From: Calidifontibacillus oryziterrae
GTDB taxonomy: Bacteria > Bacillota > Bacilli > Bacillales > Bacillaceae_J
DNA length: 64,000 bases
Direction of reading: 5' to 3'
Assembly (NCBI RefSeq): GCF_000331575.1
Contig: NZ_KB223527.1
Location: forward strand, 1,399,842-1,463,841
The translations under genes were made by a program, and so were the position numbers. The notes under the pieces are model-generated. The model saw only the letters and a list, made by a program, of their open reading frames with translations. It was not told the DNA's origin and did not search any database. Shown here in pieces: positions 17,370 through 26,684 of the stretch (the first letter of the stretch is position 1; every line of letters starts with the position of its first letter).

Positions 17370-17472
17370 TTTTATTTATTCATTTTTACCCTTGTATCCA
17401 ATAATAAATAGCTAAAGACACCACTATTAATCCAATTATGACAAAATCAATTTTGATAAAGTCGCTCTTAGA

Positions 17473-18666
17473 TTAAACAGCCTCGTTTGTCCACTCTTTA
17501 TTATCCTGAATAAATAACAATCCTAACTCATGATGTTCCCCATCATATAATGCTCGCTGTACGAAACGAACTTCTCCATTATAATCAAGAACCTCGAGCT
17601 TACAAAATGCCCGATTAATTTGGAGTGCTTCATAAAATTCTTTTTCACTTCGAACTTGTTGCCCATTAACTCTTGTAATTGTTTCGCCAACTAGGATCGC
17701 CATTTTTTCTGCTGGAGAATCTGGTATGATTCCTAAAATAACCATTCCTAAATTACGACTGGCAAAATATGAAACATGATCATCATCGCTCATTTTTTGA
17801 ATGACATTTATTAATTCACGTCCAATGATTGCGATAACAGCCGCAATTATTGCCAAAAACGGCAGCCAATACGCCCCAACTGTTAACGCCGTTACAAGTA
17901 AGCTTAAAACTAATACTCTTCTTCCAGTCAGCTGGATCGTATCTTTCGGTAAAGCGGCTTGGACTTGCTGTTGAAAACCAATTGCAAACGGTACGACTAA
18001 TAAAGAATACGTTTCGTGAGGTGTTTGTAATACTGGCCACCAATCAACGAAGGATGAAAGTCCTTCCCCGGGGATTAACACTAATAGTGGAACCATCCAT
18101 AACTTCCTTGCCTCGTGAGCACCGATTGGTTTTCCACGCTTACTTTTCTTCATGACTGGGGACGTATGGTTTGCTCCTTTTTTTAAAATAAAAAAACCTT
18201 CTACAACTAATAAAAGTGATAAAATCACGGCAAAAAACTGCAACGGAACCGTTGAAATTTCCGACATCAAAGTAGAAAATTGCTCATTTTGAATTGACAA
18301 ATTTGGAACAACCAAAGCAACCAAAATCGAAAGACCAATAATATTAGCGGGTGACAACCAGCGTGTCTGTAATGTTAATAAAAGTGTAAAGGTAACAATG
18401 GCTGTTAAAACAATAAATCCATTTGGTATTACAAGACCTAAGCCGACGATTAATACGGACAAAAATAACCCGACAACAATGCCTGGTGATACTAAATCGG
18501 CTATTCCTAAAAATGATGAATGAATTCGGATATTAAAATCTCGTCGTTCTCGTTTCACCCGCCGGTATCCTAAGATCCAGGAGAATAAAAATAATATGTA
18601 TAAAAGTGGATTTAGGAATAAACGAGCTATTCCCCACAATATTTCTGTCAGCCAAGTCTCGATCAT
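17473..18666 (-). CDS. minJ: Cell-division topology protein MinJ (PDZ membrane protein)
   Basis: A 397-residue protein with about eight membrane helices in the first 290 residues and a C-terminal cytoplasmic PDZ domain (about 300-385, with GMVILGIIPDSPAEK). MinJ bridges DivIVA at the pole and septum to MinD and so restricts Z-ring formation in bacilli. Length, topology and the position next to ctpB match. The start ATG has only a weak ribosome site (GGATGGTG). The 27 codons after the stop codon stay open in the same frame and would encode a membrane helix (see findings). Confidence 0.92.
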   Translation of the reverse strand: MIETWLTEILWGIARLFLNPLLYILFLFSWILGYRRVKRERRDFNIRIHSSFLGIADLVSPGIVVGLFLSVLIVGLGLVIPNGFIVLTAIVTFTLLLTLQTRWLSPANIIGLSILVALVVPNLSIQNEQFSTLMSEISTVPLQFFAVILSLLLVVEGFFILKKGANHTSPVMKKSKRGKPIGAHEARKLWMVPLLVLIPGEGLSSFVDWWPVLQTPHETYSLLVVPFAIGFQQQVQAALPKDTIQLTGRRVLVLSLLVTALTVGAYWLPFLAIIAAVIAIIGRELINVIQKMSDDDHVSYFASRNLGMVILGIIPDSPAEKMAILVGETITRVNGQQVRSEKEFYEALQINRAFCKLEVLDYNGEVRFVQRALYDGEHHELGLLFIQDNKEWTNEAV

Positions 18667-18836
18667 AAAGGGAGCACCATCCTAATAAGATTACAATCTA
18701 GATTGAACAAATTGAGCTGGGATATATTTTATAAAATAAAATACAAGGTTCCACTCATTCAAACTACAACGGACAACTACTATAAATATAGTCTATCACA
18801 ATTATTTAGTTAGGGTGATAGGTCCCTGTTAATTCC

Positions 18837-18878
18837 AAAAAAAAGAAATATACCCGAATTTCGATACGGATATATTTC
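18837..18878 (-). terminator. Intrinsic terminator of ctpB
   Basis: On the minus strand GAAATATATCCG / CGGGTATATTTC, a 12-bp stem with one G-T pair and a 10-nt loop, is followed by eight T. It separates ctpB from minJ. Confidence 0.88.
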
Positions 18879-18945
18879 GACACGTTTCTTTAGACTCCTG
18901 CCAAATTGACATTATCTGTATGGCGATTTTAAGAAATCTTAAGGT

Positions 18946-20385
18946 TTATTTAAATAGCATTTTTATTGCTGTTTGGAGTTGGTAGTCGTTTTTCTCATCT
19001 TTTACTTGTTCAATAATTTTTTCTTCAAGCTTAGCAGCCGTTTGTTTATCAATTTGACCGTTGACGGTCAAGCCGTTTTCCTTTTGGAACGCTTGAACTG
19101 CCACTTCTGTTTGCTTGCTAAAATAGCCGTCTACCCGACCAGGATCGAAGCCAATTCCCTTCAGCATTAATTGGGCATTTTTCACTTTTTCGTTATTCAT
19201 GTCAAAAGCAAGTGCTTCCTCTTCAAGCTGGATTGGACTTGAATAAAAATAGTCAGGTTGCTTTACTTCAACAGTTGGCTCTACACCTTTTTCATGAATC
19301 CAATTTGAATCAGGTGTTAACCATTTAAACAATGTCAGCTTGACATTGCTGCCATCACTTAGAGGTACAGCCTGCTGCACCGTACCTTTTCCGTATGATT
19401 TTTCACCGATGATTTCATAGCCGCCTGCTTCTTTTAGTGCACCTGCCAAAATCTCAGAGGCAGAGGCGCTTCCATTGTCTATCAAAACGGCAATTGGATA
19501 TGGCTTTTTCTCGGTGAGGGAAGAGAAGAACCGCTCTTTTTCACCATTACGATTTTCAATTTGCACATATGGCTTATCCTTTGTAACTAAGAGCTTCAAG
19601 ATTTCCTCAACACTTTGTAAATAGCCACCTGGATTTCCACGAACATCAATTACTAAGCCAGCAATGTTCTTCGTTTCAAGCTCTGCCAACTGGGTCTCAA
19701 AATCAACAGCGGTATCCTCTGAAAAGCTTGTGATTTCAATGTAGCCGACTTTTTTATTATTATAATCCTTAATCGAGCTATAAACCGTTTCAAGAGGAAT
19801 TTCATCTCTAATTACCTTTACTTTAAAAACCTCTTTAACACCTGGTCGCTCTACTTCAAGTGTGACAACCGAGCCCTTTTCCCCTCTGATTTTTAACACG
19901 GCCTCATAAAGGTCTAATCCAGAGAGGCTTTCACCATCAACCGTTAAAATTTTATCATTAGGCTTTAGACCCGCTTTTTCAGCTGGGGAATCTTTAAAAG
20001 GTGCAACAATTGTCACTTTGCCTTCTGTCATGCTAACCTCTGCACCGATTCCTTCGAATGTGGAATCTAATGATTCTTCAAACTGATGGGCTGTATCTTT
20101 ATCCATATAAACGGAATAAGGATCCTCGAGTGTATTAACCATTCCGGAAATAGCCCCTTCAATAAGGTCCTTTTCCTCTACCTCTTCAACATAGTTTTCT
20201 GAAATAAGGTCAAGCACTTGCTTAATTTTTTCGATATCCTTTTCCGTTGTTGTATTTGTCCTCGCCATTACGTTCCCTGATTCCTTGCTACTGATCCCGG
20301 TTGCTAAGCCCGTCCCATTAAAAAAATAAGAAAGGCCTGCACCGACAAGTAGTGATAAAACCATAAGAACGATGGCATATCTCAT
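18946..20385 (-). CDS. ctpB: C-terminal processing serine protease CtpB (S41)
   Basis: A secreted, membrane-anchored protease of 479 residues. In B. subtilis CtpB cleaves SpoIVFA and so helps release pro-SigK processing during sporulation. It has an N-terminal signal anchor (about 3-24), a PDZ domain (about 95-180), an S41 protease domain and a C-terminal peptidoglycan-binding domain (about 405-465). The catalytic Ser308, in NGSASASE, and Lys333 and Gln337, in YGKGTVQ, are intact and sit at the positions known for CtpB. I prefer the ATG at 20385 (TGAGGAT upstream) over a GTG 7 codons earlier. It lies downstream of the M23 hydrolase gene. Confidence 0.93.
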   Translation of the reverse strand: MRYAIVLMVLSLLVGAGLSYFFNGTGLATGISSKESGNVMARTNTTTEKDIEKIKQVLDLISENYVEEVEEKDLIEGAISGMVNTLEDPYSVYMDKDTAHQFEESLDSTFEGIGAEVSMTEGKVTIVAPFKDSPAEKAGLKPNDKILTVDGESLSGLDLYEAVLKIRGEKGSVVTLEVERPGVKEVFKVKVIRDEIPLETVYSSIKDYNNKKVGYIEITSFSEDTAVDFETQLAELETKNIAGLVIDVRGNPGGYLQSVEEILKLLVTKDKPYVQIENRNGEKERFFSSLTEKKPYPIAVLIDNGSASASEILAGALKEAGGYEIIGEKSYGKGTVQQAVPLSDGSNVKLTLFKWLTPDSNWIHEKGVEPTVEVKQPDYFYSSPIQLEEEALAFDMNNEKVKNAQLMLKGIGFDPGRVDGYFSKQTEVAVQAFQKENGLTVNGQIDKQTAAKLEEKIIEQVKDEKNDYQLQTAIKMLFK

Positions 20386-20991
20386 GCGAATCCTCAATCC
20401 AATCACCCCAAATTCTGTCTGTTAAACAATATATCCTACTTTTTGAAAAATACACGCTACTTTCAATTTGACTATATAACTATATGAAAAAAAATAACGT
20501 TAGTCCACCATGGAGCTTAAATTAGGGACTTACATTGCATCCAAAATCGCAACCTAAATTAGAGCCTCTCATTCCACCCTAAATCGGAACCTTAAAATAG
20601 AGCCTTTAATAGCGCCATTAATCAGGAGCTTAAATTAGGGACTTACATTGCATCCAAAATCGCAACCTAAATTAGAGCCTCTCATTCCACCCTAAATCGG
20701 AACCTTAAAATTGAGCCTTACTTAAAATAGAGCCTTACATAGCGGCTAAATATAATAATTTCTATTTTAACATATTTGCTCGGAAGGATGGAAAAGGCAT
20801 CACACCCTATCGTGCGATGCCTTGAATAACCTATCACTACTATATGCCTTGCTTGTACAATTTATGATTATAATTGAATACTTGTATCTATGTTTTGTGA
20901 GCATGTTAGTGGGATACGTACTTCTACATGTTCACGACAATTATCAAATGAGTTTACTGTATTGTAAGGTTTTGATTGTCGCTCCACAAAA
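20386..20991. other. Gap between the M23 hydrolase gene and ctpB
   Basis: About 600 bases. They hold the 112-bp duplication at 20512-20750. The remaining sequence (20751-20990) encodes nothing convincing. A CATCACACC...GTGCGATG inverted repeat at about 20797-20821 may be a weak terminator of the M23 gene. Confidence 0.5.
20512..20750. repeat. 112-bp direct repeat built from short GAGCCTTAAAAT-like units
   Basis: The block beginning GGAGCTTAAATTAGGGAC is present at 20512 and 20624, an exact 112-bp offset with near-perfect copies. Inside, a shorter motif (ACCTAAATTAGAGCCT, ACCTTAAAATAGAGCCT) recurs several times, and the array ends with two extra short units. Confidence 0.9.
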
Positions 20992-22200
20992 TTAAAAATT
21001 AACATACTTCTTCGGATCAACCGAATTCGATTTTTCATAATTCCAAGGGCCTTCATGGATTTCAAAATGCAAATGCGCTCCATATGATTGACCTGTGTTT
21101 CCCATATAGCCTATCAATTGACCTTTCGAAATCGTATCTCCTTCGGAGACTTTGCGGCTTTCCATGTGGGCATAAACAGTTGTGTACATTTTACCATTTA
21201 AATTATGAGATAAAAAGACAACATTCCCATAGGAGCTTGAATAATAGGAGCGGAATACAATTCCGTCAGCTGCAGCAACAATCGGCACATCGGATCCACG
21301 CTTCCCAATATCAATCCCGGCATGAAGCTTACCCCAACGTTTGCCATAATTTGAAGTAACAGGGCCGGTGGCAGGTCTCATAAATGTACCATCAGTGACA
21401 GGTGGTTTTTCCCCACGCTTAATGGCTTCCTGCTGTTCTAACCATTGCTGATACATCTTTTTGTACGCTGCTTCTTGTTTCGCCAGAATTTCATCTTGTT
21501 CCTGTAAGCTTAGAATTTCAGCTTCAATTTGTTCTTCTCTTTCCTTAAGCTCTTCCATTAGCTGTTCTTTTTCAGCTTTTTGAGCAATTAATGTTTTACG
21601 ATCCTTTTCAAGGGTAGCCTTTTTTTGCTCGAGCTGGGATTTTTTATTTTCCGCTTCAATCTTTATTTCTTCTAAAGATTCTTTATCAGTGACATGGGAG
21701 CGGAGAATTTCTTTATCTTGTTCAACGATGGTTGAAACGGCATTTACGCGATTAAGAAAATCACCAAAGCTTTTTGATCCTAACAAAACATCTAAATAGC
21801 TAACAACGCCACCTGTCTCTTGAACAGTCAAAACTCTAGTTTTTAATGCCTCGTCGCGCTTTTTTATCCGTTCTTGAAGCTCAATAATTTCTGCTGTAAG
21901 CTTATCGATCTCAGCCTGTGTCCTTTTAATATCCGCTTCTTTTTGACGAATATTTTCAGCTGTCTCTGCCACAGCTAAGTCTAAGCGCTTAATCTCATTG
22001 TTCACGCGTACTTCTTCATTTTCAATTTGATTGACGAGATTTTGTTTGTTTTTTGAATCTTGCTTTAAATTTGCCCGCTTCCCTTGAACCTGGTTGATTT
22101 TCGACTTAAGATCTTGGTTGGCAGATGCGAAATCACTATATAAAGTGACACCACTTATAGCAATAATCATTGATAAAATTGCATATAAGACTTTTCTCAT
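20992..22200 (-). CDS. FtsEX-linked EnvC-like murein hydrolase (M23)
   Basis: A secreted 402-residue protein with a signal peptide (about 1-27), a long coiled coil (about 28-260) and a LytM/M23 metallopeptidase domain (about 290-395). The zinc ligands HAGID and HLHFE are present, so the domain should be catalytically competent. Its layout resembles EnvC and PcsB, the partners that FtsEX activates in other bacteria, and it lies 72 bases downstream of ftsX. In B. subtilis FtsEX activates CwlO instead, which has a different catalytic domain. I chose the ATG at 22200 (GAGGTGG upstream). Confidence 0.9.
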   Translation of the reverse strand: MRKVLYAILSMIIAISGVTLYSDFASANQDLKSKINQVQGKRANLKQDSKNKQNLVNQIENEEVRVNNEIKRLDLAVAETAENIRQKEADIKRTQAEIDKLTAEIIELQERIKKRDEALKTRVLTVQETGGVVSYLDVLLGSKSFGDFLNRVNAVSTIVEQDKEILRSHVTDKESLEEIKIEAENKKSQLEQKKATLEKDRKTLIAQKAEKEQLMEELKEREEQIEAEILSLQEQDEILAKQEAAYKKMYQQWLEQQEAIKRGEKPPVTDGTFMRPATGPVTSNYGKRWGKLHAGIDIGKRGSDVPIVAAADGIVFRSYYSSSYGNVVFLSHNLNGKMYTTVYAHMESRKVSEGDTISKGQLIGYMGNTGQSYGAHLHFEIHEGPWNYEKSNSVDPKKYVNF

Positions 22201-22272
22201 ATTTGCAACCACCTCTTCTACCTTTTCTTAGCAATTATTCAAACGAATAGCTTTCTATGTAAAACTATCAAT

Positions 22273-23175
22273 CTACGCTTTTAGAAATCTGCGTATTGAC
22301 ATTAAACTTCCCCATACACCAATGAAAGCACCTATTGCCACTAATATCCCGGCAACTTGGTATACGAACGGTGAAAATGGCAATAACGTTATAAATGTAT
22401 CGCTTAGCTTAGGGCTGAGCGTTTCATATAAATAATCATAGGATAAGGAAATTAATAAAATTGGAATAATTGACCCCAATACCCCTAAAAGTAATCCTTC
22501 TAGTAAAAACGGCCAGCGGATAAAATTATTCGTTGCACCTACTAATCTCATAATTTCAATTTCTTTGCTGCGTGCTAAAATCGTAATTTTAATTGTGTTA
22601 GATATTAAAAACATCGCTGTGAAAATCAGACCGATGATCAAGCCCACACCAATATTTCTTGAAATATTGACAAATTTAAAAAGCTTTTCAACAGTTCCTT
22701 GTTCTTGTCCATAATTAACAAGAGCTGCATTTTCAAATTTCTCAATGATTTTAGCTACTGCCGGTGTATCCTGCGGATCCTTTGTTTTGACAACATAAAC
22801 ATCTCGCAAAGGATTTTCTTCCCCTCGCAACGATTCAAAAGCCTTTCCTTCTTCACCAAAGCTTTCAATAACAGATTCCAATTCTTTATCTTTAGGTGAA
22901 AACACAACCGATGCAACCTCAGGGATTTTTTCTATTTGTAATTTCAGTTCCTTTTGTTGAAGCTCATCTGCTACTAAATCTATATGAACGCGAATCTCGA
23001 CATCTCTTTCAACTGTCGACGCAAAACTATTCAAATTCATCATAATAACTAAAAATATTCCAACTAAGAGCAGCGTTACTGTTACTGCACTGATCGAAGC
23101 AACCGTCATCGAACCATTACGGCCTATGTTTTTTACACTTTCTCTAATATGTCTCACCAAGGTATTAGTGGTCAT
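22273..23175 (-). CDS. ftsX: Cell-division ABC transporter permease FtsX
   Basis: A 300-residue membrane subunit of the FtsEX complex, which couples ATP hydrolysis inside the cell to activation of a cell-wall hydrolase outside. It has an N-terminal membrane helix (about 24-46), an extracellular domain (about 48-170) that contacts the hydrolase, and three C-terminal helices (about 175-198, 222-250, 265-290) with the FtsX core. The ATG at 23175 overlaps the end of ftsE by 11 bases and has GAGGTG upstream, which indicates translational coupling. A longer reading from 23229 would overlap ftsE more deeply and is unlikely. Confidence 0.95.
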   Translation of the reverse strand: MTTNTLVRHIRESVKNIGRNGSMTVASISAVTVTLLLVGIFLVIMMNLNSFASTVERDVEIRVHIDLVADELQQKELKLQIEKIPEVASVVFSPKDKELESVIESFGEEGKAFESLRGEENPLRDVYVVKTKDPQDTPAVAKIIEKFENAALVNYGQEQGTVEKLFKFVNISRNIGVGLIIGLIFTAMFLISNTIKITILARSKEIEIMRLVGATNNFIRWPFLLEGLLLGVLGSIIPILLISLSYDYLYETLSPKLSDTFITLLPFSPFVYQVAGILVAIGAFIGVWGSLMSIRRFLKA

Positions 23176-23851
23176 AGCCGTAATCACCTCGGTTCTCATC
23201 TCTAACAATCCGACCATTTTCGATTGCAATTACTCGGTTTCGAATCGTATTAACAATCTCACGATTATGTGTCGCCATGACAACAGTTGTGCCTCTATTA
23301 TTTATTTCTTCAAATAAATCCATGATTCCCCAAGACGAATCCGGGTCTAAGTTCCCCGTTGGTTCATCGGCTATCATAATTTTCGGGAAGTTAACAATTG
23401 AACGAGCAATCGAAACACGCTGTTGTTCTCCCCCAGAAAGCTCAGAAGGAATAAATCTCGCCTTATGTTTTAATTTTACAAGGTCAAGAACCTCCATAAC
23501 ACGACGTTTAATATTGCGAGGATGCTCTTCAATTACTTCAAGGGCAAATGCAACATTTTCATATACCGTTAACTTCGGAAGGAGCTTAAAGTCTTGAAAG
23601 ACGACACCTATATTCCTTCGAAATAATGGCACCTTGCTTGGCCTAAGCTTTGAAAGGTTAATGCCATTAATCATTATGGTTCCTTTTGTCGGCTTTTCCT
23701 CACGATACATCATTTTTATAAAAGAGGATTTACCTGCCCCGCTCGGACCGACAACATAAACAAATTCACCTTGGCGGATATGTACATCAATCCCATTTAG
23801 CGCAAGTACGCCATTCGGATACTGCTTATATACACCTTGCATTTCTATCAT
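23165..23851 (-). CDS. ftsE: Cell-division ATP-binding protein FtsE
   Basis: A 228-residue ABC ATPase that powers FtsX. It shows Walker A GPSGAGKS at about 35-42, a Q-loop (VVFQDFKLL), the signature LSGGEQQR near 138, Walker B IMIADEPTG and the switch His in MATHNRE. It is the first gene of an ftsE-ftsX-M23 operon. The upstream 740 bases hold repeats but no obvious promoter. Confidence 0.97.
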   Translation of the reverse strand: MIEMQGVYKQYPNGVLALNGIDVHIRQGEFVYVVGPSGAGKSSFIKMMYREEKPTKGTIMINGINLSKLRPSKVPLFRRNIGVVFQDFKLLPKLTVYENVAFALEVIEEHPRNIKRRVMEVLDLVKLKHKARFIPSELSGGEQQRVSIARSIVNFPKIMIADEPTGNLDPDSSWGIMDLFEEINNRGTTVVMATHNREIVNTIRNRVIAIENGRIVRDENRGDYGYDH

Positions 23852-24378
23852 TTAATATCACACCTAGTAGTTTAATCTTTGCTATTATTCTATTAAATGG
23901 AACGTCCTACAAATATCGAAATCTTGTACGGTATGTACGAGACCTGGGCTGATAGTAAAGTGTCACACTCTGATTTTGGAAAAAATCGTTCATAAAGAAA
24001 TCTTAGGTTGAAGTGAGTGTTCACTGCATCGGTACGCACAAATCTGAGTGAAAATAGGTTTCATAAATTTGTGCACCAAAGTCTAATTATGTAAGACTAT
24101 GACTTGTCCGATTATCATATAGCGATAATATAATATCAATTCTGACACCAATACTGCCATACCCAGTAAAATTTGCACATTCAAGCATATTGGTAGAAAA
24201 ATTGCCAAAAAACGATATGCCTGACACACCTTTTTATTATACCATCACTATTTGACATTTTGAGGCAAAAAATATTAAATTTATGTTTCAAAGGGCAACT
24301 ATTTATCGACAAAGGGGAAAAACATAGTATTTTTAGGGATTATAGAAAATAGTGGGAATATTTATAAATAAGATGTTT

Positions 24379-24520
24379 TAACGCAAACTGCAATAAGTAG
24401 GATATGTCAACGCAAACTGTTATTAGTAGGATGTGGATGTGGTAACGCAAACTGCAATAAGTAGGATATGTCAACGCAAACTGTTATTAGTAGGATGTGG
24501 ATGTGGTAACGCAAACTGCT
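24379..24520. repeat. 64-bp repeat with five AACGCAAACTG copies
   Basis: AACGCAAACTGCAATAAG begins at 24380 and 24444, with a third edge at 24508, an exact 64-bp period. Within each unit AACGCAAACTG also occurs a second time, followed by TTATTAGTAGGAT, so the motif appears five times in 140 bases. Confidence 0.9.
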
Positions 24521-24534
24521 AGTTTCTGACAAAC

Positions 24535-24572
24535 GAAAAAGAGCCTTCTATAATTATGTAGAAAGCTCTTTT
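24535..24572 (-). terminator. Intrinsic terminator of cccB
   Basis: On the minus strand AGAGCTTTCTA / TAGAAGGCTCT forms an 11-bp stem with one mismatch and a 7-8-nt loop, followed by TTTTTCG. It lies about 20 bases past the cccB stop. Confidence 0.9.
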
Positions 24573-24589
24573 GCATATATTGATTAAAA

Positions 24590-24943
24590 TTATTTTTTAG
24601 TAGATAACCATTCAGCAACTACTTTCGCATCATCACCTGAAATTAATCCAGCAGGCATTGCACCCTGTCCATTAAGGATTACATTTTCAATTCCTGCAGC
24701 ATCTAATTTGCTACCAATATTTGCAAGTGCAGGGAATGAATCTCCAAGACCTTCTAGATTTTGGCCGTGACAAGTAGAACAATTTTGTGCATAAAGACCT
24801 TCTGCTGCTCCAGCACTTTCTGTTTGTGCTGCTTGATCTCCGCCGTCAGCTGGAGCAGGCTGCTCAGCAGTATCTCCACCGCCGCCACATGCGCCAAGAA
24901 CAAGTGCAGAACCCATAAACAATGCAAGTAACTTTTTATTCAC
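24590..24943 (-). CDS. cccB: Cytochrome c551, membrane-anchored lipoprotein
   Basis: A small c-type cytochrome of 117 residues. A lipobox (LVLGAC, Cys19) would anchor it to the outer face of the membrane. An Ala/Gly/Asp-rich linker follows (about 20-48), then one heme domain with CSTCH (heme-binding Cys and His) and the Met ligand in GAMPAG. It would carry electrons in the respiratory chain. The start is GTG with GGGGGAG 7 bases upstream. Its place between prfB and ftsE matches B. subtilis cccB. Confidence 0.93.
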   Translation of the reverse strand: MNKKLLALFMGSALVLGACGGGGDTAEQPAPADGGDQAAQTESAGAAEGLYAQNCSTCHGQNLEGLGDSFPALANIGSKLDAAGIENVILNGQGAMPAGLISGDDAKVVAEWLSTKK

Positions 24944-25296
24944 TAGTTACTCCCCCTTTATTTTTGTAAAGAATTGGATAGTGTACCATAAATGTGTACA
25001 CCCACCTATTATAAACAATACTACTACATTTTAAAACCCTCTGAGTTTGATTCTCATCACAATTCCGTCATATTTTTGACTATAATGTGAACAAAACTTT
25101 CAAAAATTGCTTGTTAGCAGTTTTGGATCCCATAATCTTCCTTCTGAATACTGACCGCCTATTCGTTTTAATCCCTGGATGAACGTTACAACCGGATGAA
25201 TATCATAAAATATTTTTTACTGCACCAATAGTATTTACCTATCATCATAAATATATACAATTCTTGCAGATACTTTTCGCTTTTTGTTTCCAATTT

Positions 25297-25350
25297 TTGC
25301 CGGGGTCAGGAACCTCTATGGACACTGCTATGGACACCGCCCTGGCACCT
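25297..25350 (-). repeat. REP-like element, short copy downstream of prfB
   Basis: Read on the minus strand it begins GGTGCCAGGGCGGTGTCC, continues with ATAGC and GTGTCCATAGAGG and ends TTCCTGACCCC. These blocks are shared with the longer element at 26685-26820, which reads in the opposite direction. It is more GC-rich than the surroundings. Confidence 0.75.
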
Positions 25351-25357
25351 TGGAAAC

Positions 25358-25398
25358 AAAAAAACGGCTGATGTCGCTGTTATGCAGACAAAAGCCGT
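25358..25398 (-). terminator. Intrinsic terminator of prfB
   Basis: On the minus strand ACGGCT...TGTC / GACA...AGCCGT is followed by TTTTTTT. It lies about 90 bases past the prfB stop. Confidence 0.8.
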
Positions 25399-25489
25399 AT
25401 ATTTTGGTATTTAGTTTGTTCAAGTATAGGATTCAATGAAACCTAAAACAGAAATTTACGAACGTTTATAACCGTTTTATTGCAGTTGT

Positions 25490-26591
25490 TTAATTAAGTT
25501 TTGAGCGTAGATATGCATCAATGAATGGGTCAAGCTCGCCATCCATTACTGCCTGCGTATTTCCAACCTCGTAGTTTGTACGGTGATCCTTCACTAACGA
25601 ATAAGGATGGAATACGTATGACCGGATTTGGCTGCCCCAGCCTATATCTTTTTGCTCACCACGAATTTCAGCAAGTTCAGCTTGCTGCTCTTCGATTCGC
25701 TTTTGATAAAGCTTTGCTTTGAGCATTTTCATCGCTTGCTCTCGGTTTTTAATTTGTGAACGCTCTGATTGGCACGTTACGACGATTCCTGTTGGTATAT
25801 GTGTAATCCGTACAGCTGAATCTGTCGTATTTATATGCTGACCACCTGCACCACTTGAACGATACGTGTCAATTTTCAAATCAACATCGCGCACATCAAT
25901 TTCAATTTCGTCATTAAACTCGGGCATTACTTCACAAGAAACAAACGAAGTATGGCGGCGACCTGATGCGTCGAAGGGCGATATCCGAACTAAACGGTGT
26001 ACACCTTTTTCAGCCTTTAAATATCCATAGGCATTGTGACCTTTAATTAACAAAGTGACACTTTTGATTCCGGCTTCATCACCTGCTAAATAATCAAGCG
26101 TTTCAACCTTAAAGCCCTTTCGCTCAGCCCAACGAGTGTACATCCTTAGGAGCATCGAACCCCAATCCTGAGATTCAGTCCCCCCTGCTCCCGGGTGAAG
26201 CTCTAAAATTGCATTATTCTTATCATAAGGTTCACTCAATAAAAGCTGAAGTTCAAAGCCTGAAAGGTCCCTGGCCAACACTTTAATTTCAGTCTCAAGC
26301 TCCCTTTGTAGTTCATCATCTGGCTCTTCCTTAATCAATTCGAACGTTACCTCAAGATTTTCGAAACGATCGCTTAAATCATTAAAGGTACCAGCTGACT
26401 CCTTTAATCCATTCGCTTCATTAATCACTTGCTGAGCTTTGTCTTGATCATCCCAAAAGCTAGGCATTGCCATCAATTCCTCTAGCTCAGCAATCCGCTT
26501 CTCTTTCTCCTCTAAGTCAAAGAGACCCCCTAAATCCAGCTAACTTCTTAGCCATTTTTTCAAGCTCTTGCTTAATTTCTACAAAATCCAT
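25490..26591 (-). CDS. prfB: Peptide chain release factor 2 with programmed +1 frameshift
   Basis: RF2 ends translation at UGA and UAA codons. Translation starts at the ATG at 26591 (GAGGTG upstream). It reads 24 codons and meets an in-frame TGA as codon 25 (26517-26519). The slip site CTT-TGA-C is preceded by a Shine-Dalgarno-like AGGGGG (26526-26531), the classic autoregulatory arrangement in which low RF2 lets ribosomes shift +1. The shifted frame continues [15 protein letters not shown] to the stop at 25490. The product is 366 residues, as in B. subtilis. The stop-recognition tripeptide SPF and the catalytic GGQ ([10 protein letters not shown]) are present. It is located directly after secA. 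Confidence 0.97.
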
Positions 26592-26684
26592 CGTTATCTA
26601 TCACCTCAAAAAAATTGGGTTGCTTAATCTTAAATAGCATCGCTCTCTGATTCCGTTGTTTGGAATTTAATGGAGGGTCAATGC

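Larger units (their letters stand above)
23852..24589. other. 740-bp gap upstream of ftsE
   Basis: It contains the cccB terminator and a 64-bp repeat near the cccB end. ACCAATA / TATTGGT form a widely spaced inverted repeat at about 24150-24200. The part next to ftsE (23852-24150) should hold the ftsE promoter, but I can name no motif. No gene is visible. Confidence 0.5.
24944..25489. other. Gap between prfB and cccB
   Basis: About 550 bases with a REP-like element (25297-25350) and the prfB terminator. The cccB promoter should be at 24950-25030, but no box stands out. Confidence 0.5.

Noticed and set aside
20868-21083. A small minus-strand gene overlapping the end of the M23 hydrolase gene
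   Set aside because: Much of it lies in another frame of the M23 gene, it has no ribosome site and the peptide shows no family features.
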